Of a stretch of DNA of 64,000 bases, positions 1 to 9,161 are shown piece after piece (within the stretch, counting starts at the first letter, position 1; the number at the start of each line of letters is the position of its first letter). Made by a program: the position numbers and the translations under genes. Below the pieces are notes generated by a model. The model was given only the letters and a program-made list of their open reading frames with translations, had not been told where the DNA came from and searched no databases. The stretch comes from JBEULC01 sp045504435 (lineage in GTDB: Bacteria > Pseudomonadota > Alphaproteobacteria > WRAU01 > Hepatincolaceae). The stretch is from the NCBI GenBank assembly GCA_045504435.1, contig JBEULC010000001.1, positions 868,001-932,000 on the forward strand. The letters are read 5' to 3'.

Positions 1-1
1 G

Positions 2-361
2 CTAGGACTAGGAGCGGTTCCTATTTATGAAATTAGAGAAGATTATGAGCAGGTGAGTATGATATTAGAATTGCCTAAATATACGCTTCCTTTAGTGGGG
101 TTATGTATAGGCTACCCTAATCATAATAAAAACAAAAAGCCGAAGCTGCCTTTGCCTACTTTTAAACATGAAGAAAAATATCAAAAAGGTAGATTAGAAA
201 ATTATATTAGTGCCTATGATGAAGAAATAGTACATTATTTAAAAGCAAATAATTTATCTAACAAAAATTGGACTTCAGAAGTTTCAGATCTTTATAAAAA
301 ACAACCTTCTAAAGCTTTAAATAATTTTTTAATTAAGCAAAAGTTTGGAATTAGAGTGTAA
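2..361 (+). CDS. NfsA-type nitroreductase, C-terminal part (truncated by window edge)
   Basis: The frame is open from base 2, so only the last 119 codons are in the window. The visible part matches the C-terminal region of NfsA/FRP-family FMN-dependent NADPH nitroreductases: a hydrophobic strand with LPLVGLCIGYP, then a basic proline-rich stretch (KKPKLPLPTFKHEEKYQ) and a YDEEI helix followed by NWTSEV near the end, the same order as in NfsA. Such enzymes reduce nitroaromatics, quinones or flavins in the cytoplasm. A GTG at 53 is an internal codon, not the start. The stop codon lies inside a perfect palindrome. Family assignment is fairly sure; the substrate is unknown. Confidence 0.8.
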   Translation, partial: LGLGAVPIYEIREDYEQVSMILELPKYTLPLVGLCIGYPNHNKNKKPKLPLPTFKHEEKYQKGRLENYISAYDEEIVHYLKANNLSNKNWTSEVSDLYKKQPSKALNNFLIKQKFGIRV

Positions 362-372
362 ATTACACTCTA
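352..372. repeat. Perfect 21-bp palindrome overlapping the nitroreductase stop codon
   Basis: TAGAGTGTAA and TTACACTCTA are perfect 10-base inverted arms around a single central A. As RNA it would fold with 9 pairs and a 3-base loop, but no T-run follows, so it is a poor intrinsic terminator. It could be an operator or an RNA-end stabilising hairpin. It lies just upstream of the nuo promoter. Confidence 0.5.
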
Positions 373-411
373 TGGAGTTGTACATTTTATGGAATTGTTT
401 TATAACAAGAC

Positions 412-440
412 TTTACAAAACTTCTATAAATATATAAAAT
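412..440 (+). promoter_or_regulatory. Putative sigma-70 promoter of the nuo operon
   Basis: TTTACA at 412-417 and TAAAAT at 435-440 are separated by 17 bases. They lie 41 bases before nuoA, in the only long gap upstream of the operon. No other good pair is seen here. AT-rich background makes chance matches likely, so this is a moderate call. Confidence 0.5.
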
Positions 441-480
441 AGTTTTAAATTACTTAGAATAATAAATTAGGTTAAATTGC

Positions 481-867
481 ATGGAATTCGCTAATATCAA
501 CCATAATACAGCCTTACTTGAATATTTTCCTGTTATTTTATTTATTGTTATCTCATTTGGAATTATCGTTTTAGCGTTGATAAGCTCTTTTATAATAGTG
601 CCACAAAAGCCTTATAAAAATAAATTAGAACCATATGAATGCGGATTTGATGCTTTTGAGGATACTAAAAGGAAATTCGATATTCGTTTTTATGTGGTAG
701 CAATTTTATTTATTATTTTTGATCTTGAAATTATCTTTTTGTATCCTTGGGCTTTATCACTATCCTTAATCAAAAACGTAGGGTTTTTTTCTATGCTCTT
801 ATTTATTTTAATGCTTTTTATAGGATTTATTTATGAATGGAAAAAAGGAGCTTTAAAATGGGATTAA
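481..867 (+). CDS. nuoA: NADH-quinone oxidoreductase subunit A
   Basis: Membrane subunit of Complex I, close to the quinone channel. The 128-residue protein has three hydrophobic segments (about 16-40, 70-90, 98-118) and the conserved loop EPYECGFDAF (51-60) with the invariant Cys, followed by FDIRFYVVAILFIIFDLE, which are diagnostic for NuoA/ND3. It is the first gene of a complete nuoA-N set. Its last 10 bases overlap nuoB. Confidence 0.97.
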   Translation: MEFANINHNTALLEYFPVILFIVISFGIIVLALISSFIIVPQKPYKNKLEPYECGFDAFEDTKRKFDIRFYVVAILFIIFDLEIIFLYPWALSLSLIKNVGFFSMLLFILMLFIGFIYEWKKGALKWD

Positions 868-1388
868 CCTTAGTTGGTAAAGAAAATGAAAAAGAAATTA
901 TAGAAAAACCATTAGCTGATTATGGTATACAAAATCCTAATTTTTTAGTAACACAAATTGATACTGTAGTTAATACTATTCGTTCTAATTCTTTATGGCC
1001 CATGACGTTTGGTTTAGCTTGTTGTGCTATTGAAATGATGCATGGTTATATGTCTAGGTATGATTTAGATAGGTTTGGCTCTATGCCTAGACCCAGCCCT
1101 AGACAGTCTGATATTATCATTGTTGCCGGTACTTTAACAAATAAGATGGCACCAGCTTATAGAAGAGTCTATGATCAGATGCCCGAGCCCAGATATGTGA
1201 TCTCTATGGGATCTTGTGCTAATAGCGGCGGCTATTATCATTATTCTTATTCAGTAGTTAGAGGATGCGATAGAATTACCCCTGTGGATATTTATGTGCC
1301 AGGGTGCCCTCCAACTGCAGAAGCACTTTTATATGGCTTATTACAACTGCAAAAGAAAATTAAAAGAACTGGCAAATTATGGAGATAG
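858..1388 (+). CDS. nuoB: NADH-quinone oxidoreductase subunit B
   Basis: Peripheral-arm subunit carrying the terminal [4Fe-4S] cluster N2 that reduces quinone. The cluster ligands are visible: the tandem cysteines in GLACCAIEMM, MGSCANSGG and VPGCPPTAEALL. The start is taken at 858, 8 bases after a GGAG (847-850); this gives 176 residues and a 10-base overlap with nuoA, suggesting translational coupling. An upstream in-frame ATG at 837 inside nuoA is less likely. Length and motifs are normal for the family. Confidence 0.97.
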   Translation: MGLTLVGKENEKEIIEKPLADYGIQNPNFLVTQIDTVVNTIRSNSLWPMTFGLACCAIEMMHGYMSRYDLDRFGSMPRPSPRQSDIIIVAGTLTNKMAPAYRRVYDQMPEPRYVISMGSCANSGGYYHYSYSVVRGCDRITPVDIYVPGCPPTAEALLYGLLQLQKKIKRTGKLWR

Positions 1389-1410
1389 TATATGGGTATG
1401 AGGGCAAAAG

Positions 1411-2046
1411 ATGACTTCTTATTATAGCATCAGTGCAAAAAAGTTAGACCATTTACAAGAGATTTCGGCCTTTATTTCTAATAAATTTAAAGAAAAAGTT
1501 ATAGATAATGAGATCAAATTAGGAGAATTGGTCTTATTAATAAATAAAGATAGTATAGTTGAAATTTTTGATTTTCTTAAAAGTAACGCCAAACTTTTAT
1601 TTAATCAGCTGATTGATATTACAGCGGTTGATTATCCATCAAATCAGGAAAGATTTGAGGTAGTATATCACCTACTAAGCTTACCTAATAATTTAAGGAT
1701 TAGGATTAAGGTAAGGGTAAAAGAGTATGAGATTTTGGAATCCTTAAGTGACAATTATGCTAATTCTGATTGGTTAGAACGTGAAGTATGGGATATGTTT
1801 GGATTGTATTTTAAAGGTCATAAGGATTTAAGAAGGATTCTTACAGATTTTGGCTTTGAGGGTCACCCTTTAAGGAAAGATTTTCCTTTAACAGGGTTTT
1901 TAGAGGTAACTTATGATGAAGAAAGTCAAAGAGTAATCTATAAGCCTTTAGAATTAATGCAAGCCCATCGAGATTTTAATTATCGCAATCCTTGGATGAG
2001 GGATATTGAAGCAGATACTTTTGCGCAGGTTAAAAAAAAATGTTAA
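1411..2046 (+). CDS. nuoC: NADH-quinone oxidoreductase subunit C
   Basis: Peripheral-arm 30-kDa subunit of Complex I that packs against NuoD. The 211-residue protein carries the family signature ERFEVVYHLLS and, near residues 130-160, EREVWDMFGLYFKGHKDLRR followed by GFEGHPLRKDFPL. It stands alone, not fused to NuoD, as usual in Alphaproteobacteria. About 70 bases separate it from nuoD. Confidence 0.96.
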   Translation: MTSYYSISAKKLDHLQEISAFISNKFKEKVIDNEIKLGELVLLINKDSIVEIFDFLKSNAKLLFNQLIDITAVDYPSNQERFEVVYHLLSLPNNLRIRIKVRVKEYEILESLSDNYANSDWLEREVWDMFGLYFKGHKDLRRILTDFGFEGHPLRKDFPLTGFLEVTYDEESQRVIYKPLELMQAHRDFNYRNPWMRDIEADTFAQVKKKC

Positions 2047-2119
2047 AGACGACGCTAAATAATATTAACAAAAATTAATTATTATAAGATTTTAAAAGCA
2101 AATATAAGGTGATTAATTA

Positions 2120-3298
2120 GTGTCAGAGGTAAAAATAAAAAATACCATTATGAACTTTGGACCTCAACATCCATCTTCTCATGGCGTGTTAAGAATGGTA
2201 TTAGAATTAGATGGCGAAGTGATTAAAAGGGCAGAACCCCATATTGGCCAATTGCATCGTGGTACTGAAAAATTAATGGAGGCCAAAACTTATACTCAAA
2301 ATATACCTTTTATGGATCGTTTGGATTATGTTGCTCCTATAAATTATGAACATGGTTGGGTGCTTGCTGCTGAGAAATTATTAGATATTGATATCCCCTT
2401 ACGCGCTAAATATATTCGAGTATTAATGCTAGAATTAAGCAGAATAGGCAAACATATTTTTGGGATTGGGGCTCAAGCTATTGATTGTGGAGCTATGACG
2501 CCTATGGTATGGGGGTTTGAATCCCGGGAACAGCTTATGGAATTTTTTGAAGCTATTGCGGGCTCGCGTTTGCATTTAAATTATTTTAGAGTTGGAGGTG
2601 TAGCTTCTGATTTACCTGAGGGCTTATTAGAAAAAATTTCTGCTTGGTGTGATCAATTTGAAAAAGATTTTAAAGATGTACAGATTTTACTAACCGATAA
2701 TCGAATTTTTAAGCAAAGGACTGTGGATATTGGGGTAGTTAGTAAAGATCAGGCCATAGAATTTGGGCTTTCAGGGCCTAATCTTAGAGCTTCTGGAGTG
2801 GCCTGGGATTTACGTCGAGCTCAACCCTATGAAATTTATAATGACCTAGATTTTAATGTAATTATTGGTACTCATGGTGATTGCTATGATCGTTATATGG
2901 TAAGGGTTAAAGAGATGTATGAAAGTCTAAAAATTGTTAGGCAATGTATTAATAACATGCCTAAAGGCTTGGTAAAAATAGATAATTATAAATTAACTCC
3001 GCCGCCCCGGGCATTGATGAAAGAATCTATGGAGGCCTTGATTCATCACTTTAAGTTTTTTTCAGAGGGTTTTTCAGTGCCCAAAGGAGAAGTATATGTG
3101 CCGGTTGAAACGCCAAGCGGGGAATTTGGGGTTTATTTAGTTTCCCAAGGAGAAAATAAGCCCTATCGTGCTCGGTTGCGATCCAATGGGTTTATGCATT
3201 TACAAATTATAAAAAGTTTGGCTATAGGGTATCAGTTGGCTGATTTACCATCAATTATTGGGAGTTTTGATATTGTTTTTGGAGAAGTAGATAGGTAA
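2120..3298 (+). CDS. nuoD: NADH-quinone oxidoreductase subunit D
   Basis: The 49-kDa subunit that forms the quinone pocket with NuoB. The 392-residue protein starts with a GTG preceded by AAGGTG, and shows the conserved NFGPQHPSSHGVLR near the N-terminus and PHIGQLHRGTEKL, the two loops that line the quinone site. Its C-terminal IGSFDIVFGEVDR is the canonical ending. Full length, nothing unusual. Confidence 0.97.
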   Translation: MSEVKIKNTIMNFGPQHPSSHGVLRMVLELDGEVIKRAEPHIGQLHRGTEKLMEAKTYTQNIPFMDRLDYVAPINYEHGWVLAAEKLLDIDIPLRAKYIRVLMLELSRIGKHIFGIGAQAIDCGAMTPMVWGFESREQLMEFFEAIAGSRLHLNYFRVGGVASDLPEGLLEKISAWCDQFEKDFKDVQILLTDNRIFKQRTVDIGVVSKDQAIEFGLSGPNLRASGVAWDLRRAQPYEIYNDLDFNVIIGTHGDCYDRYMVRVKEMYESLKIVRQCINNMPKGLVKIDNYKLTPPPRALMKESMEALIHHFKFFSEGFSVPKGEVYVPVETPSGEFGVYLVSQGENKPYRARLRSNGFMHLQIIKSLAIGYQLADLPSIIGSFDIVFGEVDR

Positions 3299-3413
3299 AT
3301 TATTTACTGCTTTATAATCCTTAATTTTTATAAATATTAAAATGTAGTATTTCTTCTTAAAAGGTTGGTAACCAATCAATAATAAAATTATATAAAAAGA
3401 TTGATGATATAAT

Positions 3414-4031
3414 ATGGGAACGCAAATGGTTAATCAAGGAGGATCTTTAGATCCTAAAGAGCTTAAGGTATCTACTTTTAAATTTTCTTTGGCTAATGAA
3501 AAACTGGCGCAAGAGATTTTAAAAAAATATCCTATTAACGAGAGATTTAGCGCTTTAATGCCTCTTTTGAGCTTGGCCCAAAAGCAAAATGGTGGATTTT
3601 TAAATGAATTCGTTATGCAATATGTAGCGAAGTACTTAGATATTACAAAAATGGCAGTTTATGAAGTGGCTGCTTTTTATTCTATGTATCATTTAAAACC
3701 TGTAGGAAAATATCATATACAAGTTTGTAATTCTGTTGTATGTTTTGTGTGTGGCAGCGAAGATCTTTATCAACAATGTAAGGAAATTTCCCAAACTTTT
3801 GAAGAAGATATTTCACCAGATGGATTATTTTCTGTAGGAAAGGTAGAATGTTTAGGTGCTTGCGTTAATGCCCCTGCAATTAAGGTAAATTATTTATTTT
3901 ATGAAGATGTTAGTGCAAAAGGTTTAACTGGTTTAATTAGCCGATTAAAAAAAGGTGAAACCTTAGAGAACATTATTGCGAGCAAACCTATTAATGTTAA
4001 AATAAGTGCACTTTTAGAAAGTGAAATCTAA
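3414..4031 (+). CDS. nuoE: NADH-quinone oxidoreductase subunit E
   Basis: The 24-kDa thioredoxin-fold subunit with [2Fe-2S] cluster N1a, in the NADH-oxidising module with NuoF. The 205-residue protein shows AVYEVAAFYSMYHLKPVGKY, then cysteine ligands in CNSVVCFVCGS and in VECLGACVNAPA. The start is somewhat uncertain: ATG 3414 lacks a strong Shine-Dalgarno sequence and ATG 3426 is possible. About 115 bases of non-coding DNA lie before it. Confidence 0.95.
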   Translation: MGTQMVNQGGSLDPKELKVSTFKFSLANEKLAQEILKKYPINERFSALMPLLSLAQKQNGGFLNEFVMQYVAKYLDITKMAVYEVAAFYSMYHLKPVGKYHIQVCNSVVCFVCGSEDLYQQCKEISQTFEEDISPDGLFSVGKVECLGACVNAPAIKVNYLFYEDVSAKGLTGLISRLKKGETLENIIASKPINVKISALLESEI

Positions 4032-4107
4032 AAAAAATTTCCTTAGATCTATAAATATGATCAAAGAGTGAAGGAGCTAAGAGCGGTAAAAAAAGGAGCT
4101 GTAAAAA

Positions 4108-5367
4108 ATGTTATCAAAGGAAAATATTATTTTTAATAATATTTATGGCCAGCGTCAAGTTAGTTTAGATTCAGCAAAATATTTAGGAGATTTTATTGAA
4201 TTAAAAGAAGTCTTGCAAAAAGGGCCACAATTTATTATTTCTGAAATTACCTCCTCTGATCTTAAAGGTAGAGGAGGAGCTGGGTTTCCCACAGGGAAAA
4301 AACTTTCTTTTTTAGCTGATATTAAAGGGGATAAACCAAAATATTTAGTGATTAATGGAGATGAGGGTGAGCCTGGAACCTGCAAGGATAGAGAGGTGAT
4401 CCGTCATGAACCTTTTAAAATTTTAGAAGGTTGTATTGTAGTAAGTCATGCTATAGGAGCAAAAACTTGCTATATTTATATTAGGGGAGAATTTTATCAA
4501 GAAGCCCAAGTTTTACAAAAAGCCATTGATCAATTATATGCCCAAGGCCTATTAGGAAAATCTTGTTTATCTTTATATGATTTAGATATTTATATTCACC
4601 TAGGGGCAGGTGCTTATATTTGTGGTGAAGAAACTGCACTTTTGGAAAGCTTAGAAGGAAAAAAAGGCTTTCCAAGGATAAAACCTCCTTTCCCAGCTTT
4701 AATTGGACTTTACGGTTGTCCAACTTTAATTAATAATATTGAGACCATTGCTACTATTCCAACCATTTTAAAGCGAGGGGCCCAGTGGTTTTCTTCCTTA
4801 GGAGTTCTAGGTAGTACGGGTACTAAATTATTTTGTATATCAGGGCATGTAAATAATCCCTGCGTAGTAGAAGAAGAGATGGGTATTCCCTTAAAGGATC
4901 TAATTGAAAAGCATGCCAAAGATGTTATTGGAGGTTGGTCTAACCTATTAGCGGTTATTCCAGGAGGATCTTCTACTCAAATTTTACCTAAAAATTATTG
5001 TGATAAACTCACCATGGATTTTGATAGCTTAAGAAATGCAGGAAGCGCACTAGGAACAGGGGCTATAATAGTTTTTAATAATTCGACTAATATTTTAGGA
5101 ATAATGAGAAATATCATTAATTTTTATCATCACGAAAGTTGTGGCCAATGTACCCCTTGTCGTGAAGGATCAGGTGCGGCTTTAAAAATAGTGAATAAAT
5201 TTGTTAATAAAAATGCTAATATAAATGATATTAATACCCTTGAAGAAACTATGCAAAATATATTAGGAACTTCTATTTGTGGATTAAATGATGCCACCGT
5301 ATTTGCGGTGCAGGGATTTTTAAAGCATTATAAAGATTATATAAAAGATAATATTGAAAATAGATAA
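4108..5367 (+). CDS. nuoF: NADH-quinone oxidoreductase subunit F
   Basis: The 51-kDa subunit that binds NADH, FMN and [4Fe-4S] cluster N3. In 419 residues one sees the FMN/NADH loop GRGGAGFPTGKKLSF (about 52-66), the glycine-rich GAGAYICGEETALLES and the cluster ligands ESCGQCTPCREG in the C-terminal third with a further Cys in GTSICGLND. A run AAAAAAGGAGCTG precedes the start and provides the ribosome binding site. Confidence 0.97.
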   Translation: MLSKENIIFNNIYGQRQVSLDSAKYLGDFIELKEVLQKGPQFIISEITSSDLKGRGGAGFPTGKKLSFLADIKGDKPKYLVINGDEGEPGTCKDREVIRHEPFKILEGCIVVSHAIGAKTCYIYIRGEFYQEAQVLQKAIDQLYAQGLLGKSCLSLYDLDIYIHLGAGAYICGEETALLESLEGKKGFPRIKPPFPALIGLYGCPTLINNIETIATIPTILKRGAQWFSSLGVLGSTGTKLFCISGHVNNPCVVEEEMGIPLKDLIEKHAKDVIGGWSNLLAVIPGGSSTQILPKNYCDKLTMDFDSLRNAGSALGTGAIIVFNNSTNILGIMRNIINFYHHESCGQCTPCREGSGAALKIVNKFVNKNANINDINTLEETMQNILGTSICGLNDATVFAVQGFLKHYKDYIKDNIENR

Positions 5368-5387
5368 TGGTAAGAGGTAGCAATTAA

Positions 5388-7454
5388 ATGCCTAAAATAG
5401 TAGTTAATGGAGTTTCTCATACGGTAGAGGATGGATTAACTTTAATCCAAGTTTGCGATAGTTTAGGGTTGCAAATTCCTAGATTTTGCTATCATGAAAA
5501 ATTGCCTCCTGTGGGAAGTTGCCGCATGTGCTTAATTGAACTAAAAAATTCTAAAAAACTTGTGCCTTCTTGTACCACCCAAGTGGCAGAAGGTATGGAG
5601 TTTGCAACTGAAAGCTCTACTATTGATGTGGCTCGTAAATCTATGTTAGAAATGCTATTAGTTAATCATCCGTTAGATTGTCCAATCTGTGATGCAGCAG
5701 GGGAATGTGATTTACAAGATCAAACTTATAGATATGGGCTTGATAGAAGCTATATTGAGGTTCCTAAAAGATCGGTAGAAAACAAAGATTTTGGCCCCTT
5801 AATTGATCCTTATATGACAAGATGTATCCATTGTACAAGGTGTATTAGATTTGCCGTGGAAATTGCAGGCGTAGAAGATCTAGGAGGTATTGGCCGAGGA
5901 GATTTAACGGAAGTTACTACATATGTGGGCAAAGCTATAAATTCTGAGCTTTCAGGCAATTTAGCAGATATTTGCCCTGTGGGTGCTTTAACCAATGCGG
6001 CATACGCTTATAAGGCAAGACCTTGGGAATTAAGGTCAGTAGAAACTATTGACATTATGGATGCAGTAGGTAGCAATATTAAAGTTGATTGCTCCCCTTT
6101 AGTAGCTTTAAGAATTTTACCTCGCTTAAATGAAGATATTAATGAGGAATGGATCGCTGACAAATCCAGGTATATTGTAGATGCCTTAAGGGTTCAAAGA
6201 TTAGATAGTCCTATGATTAGAATAAATGGGCGATTACAGAAAGTATCGTGGGATCTAGCTTTTAAAGAAATAGCTAATAGGCTTTCTACTGTTAAGCCTG
6301 AAGAAATTGCCGCTTTAGCTGGACAATTTTCTGATGCGGAAAGTATGATGGCTTTAAAAGATTTAATTAAAGGGTTAGGATCGGACAATATTGATTGTAG
6401 ACCAGCTAATGTTTTCTTTGACCCTAAAGATAGAAATAATTATTTATTTAATACAACCATAACAGGTATAGAAGAAGCCGATATTTGTTTAATAATAGCC
6501 TCTAATCCTAGAATAGAAGCTCCAATTTTAAATGCTAGAATTAGAAAAAGATATCTAAGGGGGGGCTTTAAAATAGGGGTAGTTGGTGAGCAGCAATCAT
6601 TAAATTATAAATATGATTATTTAGGTAATACTCTTGAAGTCTTACAAGAAATTTTACAAGGAGACCACCATTTTGCTAAAGCATTATCTTCAGCAAAAAA
6701 ACCTATGATGATTATAGGCATGGGCACATACGTGGGTCAAGATTATGAATATGTAAATCATTTATGTAAGCAAATTGCGGTAAAATATAATATAAGTACT
6801 GATGTATGGAATGGTTATAATATTTTAAACACTTCAACTTCGGTAATTACCGGGTTGGAGGTGGGATTTGTTCCTAATAATCCTAAAAATAATATAATTA
6901 ATCTATTAGAGAAAATTGAACCTAAAGTAGGATTTTTATGGCTTTTAAATGAAGATAATATTAATTTTGCTAATATAAAAAATAATACTTTTATTGTTTA
7001 TCAAGGCCATCATGGAGATCAAGGAGCAAGTCATGCTGATGTGGTTTTACCAGGGGCTTTATGGTTAGAAAAAACTTCTACGTATGTTAATATAGAAGGG
7101 CGTGCTCAAAGGGCAATTAAAGCCATTCCCACTTTAGGGGAAGCAAGGGAAGATTGGAAAATTATTCGAAAATTCTCCGAATATGTAGCTAATAAACAAG
7201 AATACGATACTATAGAAGAACTACAGCAAAAGTTGGCTATATTTAATCCTATTTTCGCTAATTTAGGTGAAGTTTCAAGTATTAATAAAAAAATAGAGCT
7301 AACTTCTAGTAATAGGGGGGAGCCTAGAGAAAAATCTTATAAAACGTTAAAATCTGTAATTGATAATTATTATATTAGTGATGTAATTAGCAGAAATTCT
7401 GAAAAAATGGCGGAATGTTCTAAAGTTTTTCATAACAAACCACTAGGTGAGTAA
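5388..7454 (+). CDS. nuoG: NADH-quinone oxidoreductase subunit G
   Basis: The 75-kDa iron-sulfur subunit of Complex I. The N-terminus is a plant-ferredoxin-like [2Fe-2S] domain (Cys in PRFCYHEKL, GSCRMCLIE, VPSCTTQ), followed by the His-Cys loop (LDCPICDAAGECDLQDQ), a 4Fe-4S site (RCIHCTRCIRF) and DICPVGALT, then a molybdopterin-oxidoreductase-like domain to residue 688. Length fits alphaproteobacterial NuoG. It follows nuoF by 20 bases and precedes nuoH by 8. Confidence 0.97.
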   Translation: MPKIVVNGVSHTVEDGLTLIQVCDSLGLQIPRFCYHEKLPPVGSCRMCLIELKNSKKLVPSCTTQVAEGMEFATESSTIDVARKSMLEMLLVNHPLDCPICDAAGECDLQDQTYRYGLDRSYIEVPKRSVENKDFGPLIDPYMTRCIHCTRCIRFAVEIAGVEDLGGIGRGDLTEVTTYVGKAINSELSGNLADICPVGALTNAAYAYKARPWELRSVETIDIMDAVGSNIKVDCSPLVALRILPRLNEDINEEWIADKSRYIVDALRVQRLDSPMIRINGRLQKVSWDLAFKEIANRLSTVKPEEIAALAGQFSDAESMMALKDLIKGLGSDNIDCRPANVFFDPKDRNNYLFNTTITGIEEADICLIIASNPRIEAPILNARIRKRYLRGGFKIGVVGEQQSLNYKYDYLGNTLEVLQEILQGDHHFAKALSSAKKPMMIIGMGTYVGQDYEYVNHLCKQIAVKYNISTDVWNGYNILNTSTSVITGLEVGFVPNNPKNNIINLLEKIEPKVGFLWLLNEDNINFANIKNNTFIVYQGHHGDQGASHADVVLPGALWLEKTSTYVNIEGRAQRAIKAIPTLGEAREDWKIIRKFSEYVANKQEYDTIEELQQKLAIFNPIFANLGEVSSINKKIELTSSNRGEPREKSYKTLKSVIDNYYISDVISRNSEKMAECSKVFHNKPLGE

Positions 7455-7462
7455 ATTTAAAT

Positions 7463-8530
7463 ATGTTATATATTTCTCAGTTAATTGATAGCTTGGCGGT
7501 AAGTTTTTTATTCTGGATATGGTGGGAAATCTCTATAGATGTTGCTTTAGGATTTGCCTTATTTCTTAAAGTATTGTTAGTGATATTAGTTATTATGTTA
7601 TGTGTAGCTTATTTAACTTGGCTAGAGCGCAAAATTCATGGTCTAATACATATACGTAAGGGGCCTAATGTAGTTGGTCCTTTAGGATTAATGCAGCCTT
7701 TAGCAGATGGCTTAAAATTATTTTTAAAAGAATTAATTATTCCTAATAATAGTAATAAATTAATTTTTTTAATGGCGCCTGTAGTAAGTTTTATGCTAGC
7801 TCTGGTAGGATGGGCGGTTATACCTATAGAAGAGGGAATAGTTCTAGCTAACATAAACGTGGGGGTTTTATATTTAATGGCCACTTCTTCCTTAGGGGTT
7901 TATGGGATTATTATGGCAGGATGGGCCAGTAATTCCCAATATGCTTTTTTAGGGGCAATTAGATCTTCTGCTCAGATGATTTCTTACGAGATCTCTATGG
8001 GATTAATTATTGTTTGCGTGGTGTTATTAGCAGGCTCATTTAATCTAACTGAAATTGTGATGGCACAAAAGGATTTATGGTATTTTGTAAAAATATTCCC
8101 TATGGCTATTTTGTTTTTTATTGTAATTTTAGCAGAAACAAATAGGCATCCTTTTGATTTACCTGAGGCTGAGTCTGATATTGTTAGCGGATATCATACT
8201 GAATATTCAGGATTTTCTTTTGCATTGTTTTTTTTAGCAGAATATGCAAATATGATGTTAATGTCTTCGTTTTATACCATCTTGTTTTTAGGAGGCTGGC
8301 TGCCACTTTTTAATTTCTGGTTTTTTGCCCACATTCCAGGATTTATTTGGTTTATTATGAAAGTTCTATTATTATTAATTTTAATGATTCAGCTAAGAAG
8401 TGTTTTGCCAAGATATAGATATGATCAATTAATGAGATTAGGTTGGAAAGTATTTTTACCATTAGCTTTAGCTTTTGTAGTGTTTTTAGCTTGCTTATTA
8501 AGATTTACTAATACATTACCTACAATTTAA
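7463..8530 (+). CDS. nuoH: NADH-quinone oxidoreductase subunit H
   Basis: Membrane subunit (ND1 family) that makes part of the quinone-access channel. The 355-residue protein has about eight to nine hydrophobic helices and the signature loops RKGPNVVGPLGLMQPLADG and LAETNRHPFDLPEAESDIV. The PEAESDIVSGYHTEYSG segment is the acidic cytoplasmic loop that contacts NuoB and NuoD. Nothing unusual. Confidence 0.97.
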   Translation: MLYISQLIDSLAVSFLFWIWWEISIDVALGFALFLKVLLVILVIMLCVAYLTWLERKIHGLIHIRKGPNVVGPLGLMQPLADGLKLFLKELIIPNNSNKLIFLMAPVVSFMLALVGWAVIPIEEGIVLANINVGVLYLMATSSLGVYGIIMAGWASNSQYAFLGAIRSSAQMISYEISMGLIIVCVVLLAGSFNLTEIVMAQKDLWYFVKIFPMAILFFIVILAETNRHPFDLPEAESDIVSGYHTEYSGFSFALFFLAEYANMMLMSSFYTILFLGGWLPLFNFWFFAHIPGFIWFIMKVLLLLILMIQLRSVLPRYRYDQLMRLGWKVFLPLALAFVVFLACLLRFTNTLPTI

Positions 8531-8549
8531 AAACCTAATTAAAGGACCA

Positions 8550-9056
8550 ATGAAACACAGCAAACTTATATATGTATTGGATTTTTTAAAATCCTTATTA
8601 TTAATAGATGTGATTAAAGGCATAGCAATAACTACCAAATATATGCTATTTAAAAAATCAGTTACAGTAAATTATCCTTATGAAAAAACTATGCTCAGCT
8701 TTAGGTTTAAAGGAGAGCATGCTTTAAGAAGATACCCAAATGGGGAGGAAAGATGTATATCTTGTAAATTATGTGAGGTAGTTTGCCCTGCAGAGGCCAT
8801 TACAATTGAAGGGGATAAAAGGGCAGATGGTAGCAGAAGAGCTATTAGATATGATTTAGATTTAACTAAATGTATATTTTGTGGATTGTGCGAAGAAGCT
8901 TGTCCAGTTGATGCGATCGTGGAAACTGTTAATGTAGAATATGCTACAGAAACTAGAGCGGAATTATACTATAACAAAGCAAAACTCTTAGAAAATGGCG
9001 ATAGGTGGGAAACCTATTTACAAGAAAAAATGAAAGTATTAGCTCCTTATCGTTAA
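8550..9056 (+). CDS. nuoI: NADH-quinone oxidoreductase subunit I
   Basis: The 23-kDa ferredoxin-like subunit with two [4Fe-4S] clusters (N6a, N6b) that relays electrons to N2. Both ligand sets are visible in the 168-residue protein: CISCKLCEVVCPAEAI and CIFCGLCEEACPVDAI. The N-terminal LRRYPNGEERC is typical. About 105 bases without a gene follow before nuoJ. Confidence 0.97.
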   Translation: MKHSKLIYVLDFLKSLLLIDVIKGIAITTKYMLFKKSVTVNYPYEKTMLSFRFKGEHALRRYPNGEERCISCKLCEVVCPAEAITIEGDKRADGSRRAIRYDLDLTKCIFCGLCEEACPVDAIVETVNVEYATETRAELYYNKAKLLENGDRWETYLQEKMKVLAPYR

Positions 9057-9161
9057 TTTATAATAAAGACTATTATTAAGGAAATAAATTTAATAATTGA
9101 TTGAGCATCATAAATATTTGTTAATGAAGCTTATAGATGTTATAAACCCCAAAGGTAAAAT

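Noticed and set aside
837..857. Longer NuoB from ATG 837
   Set aside because: A good GGAG precedes ATG 858, and the 858 start gives the usual family length.
4155..4385. Minus-strand open frame of 76 codons opposite nuoF
   Set aside because: Shadow of nuoF; the product is low in recognisable motifs and the plus-strand gene is certain. The same holds for other antisense frames over nuoF, nuoG, nuoH, nuoN, rnj, ssb, rpsB, tsf, pyrH, frr, dusB, lpd and eno.
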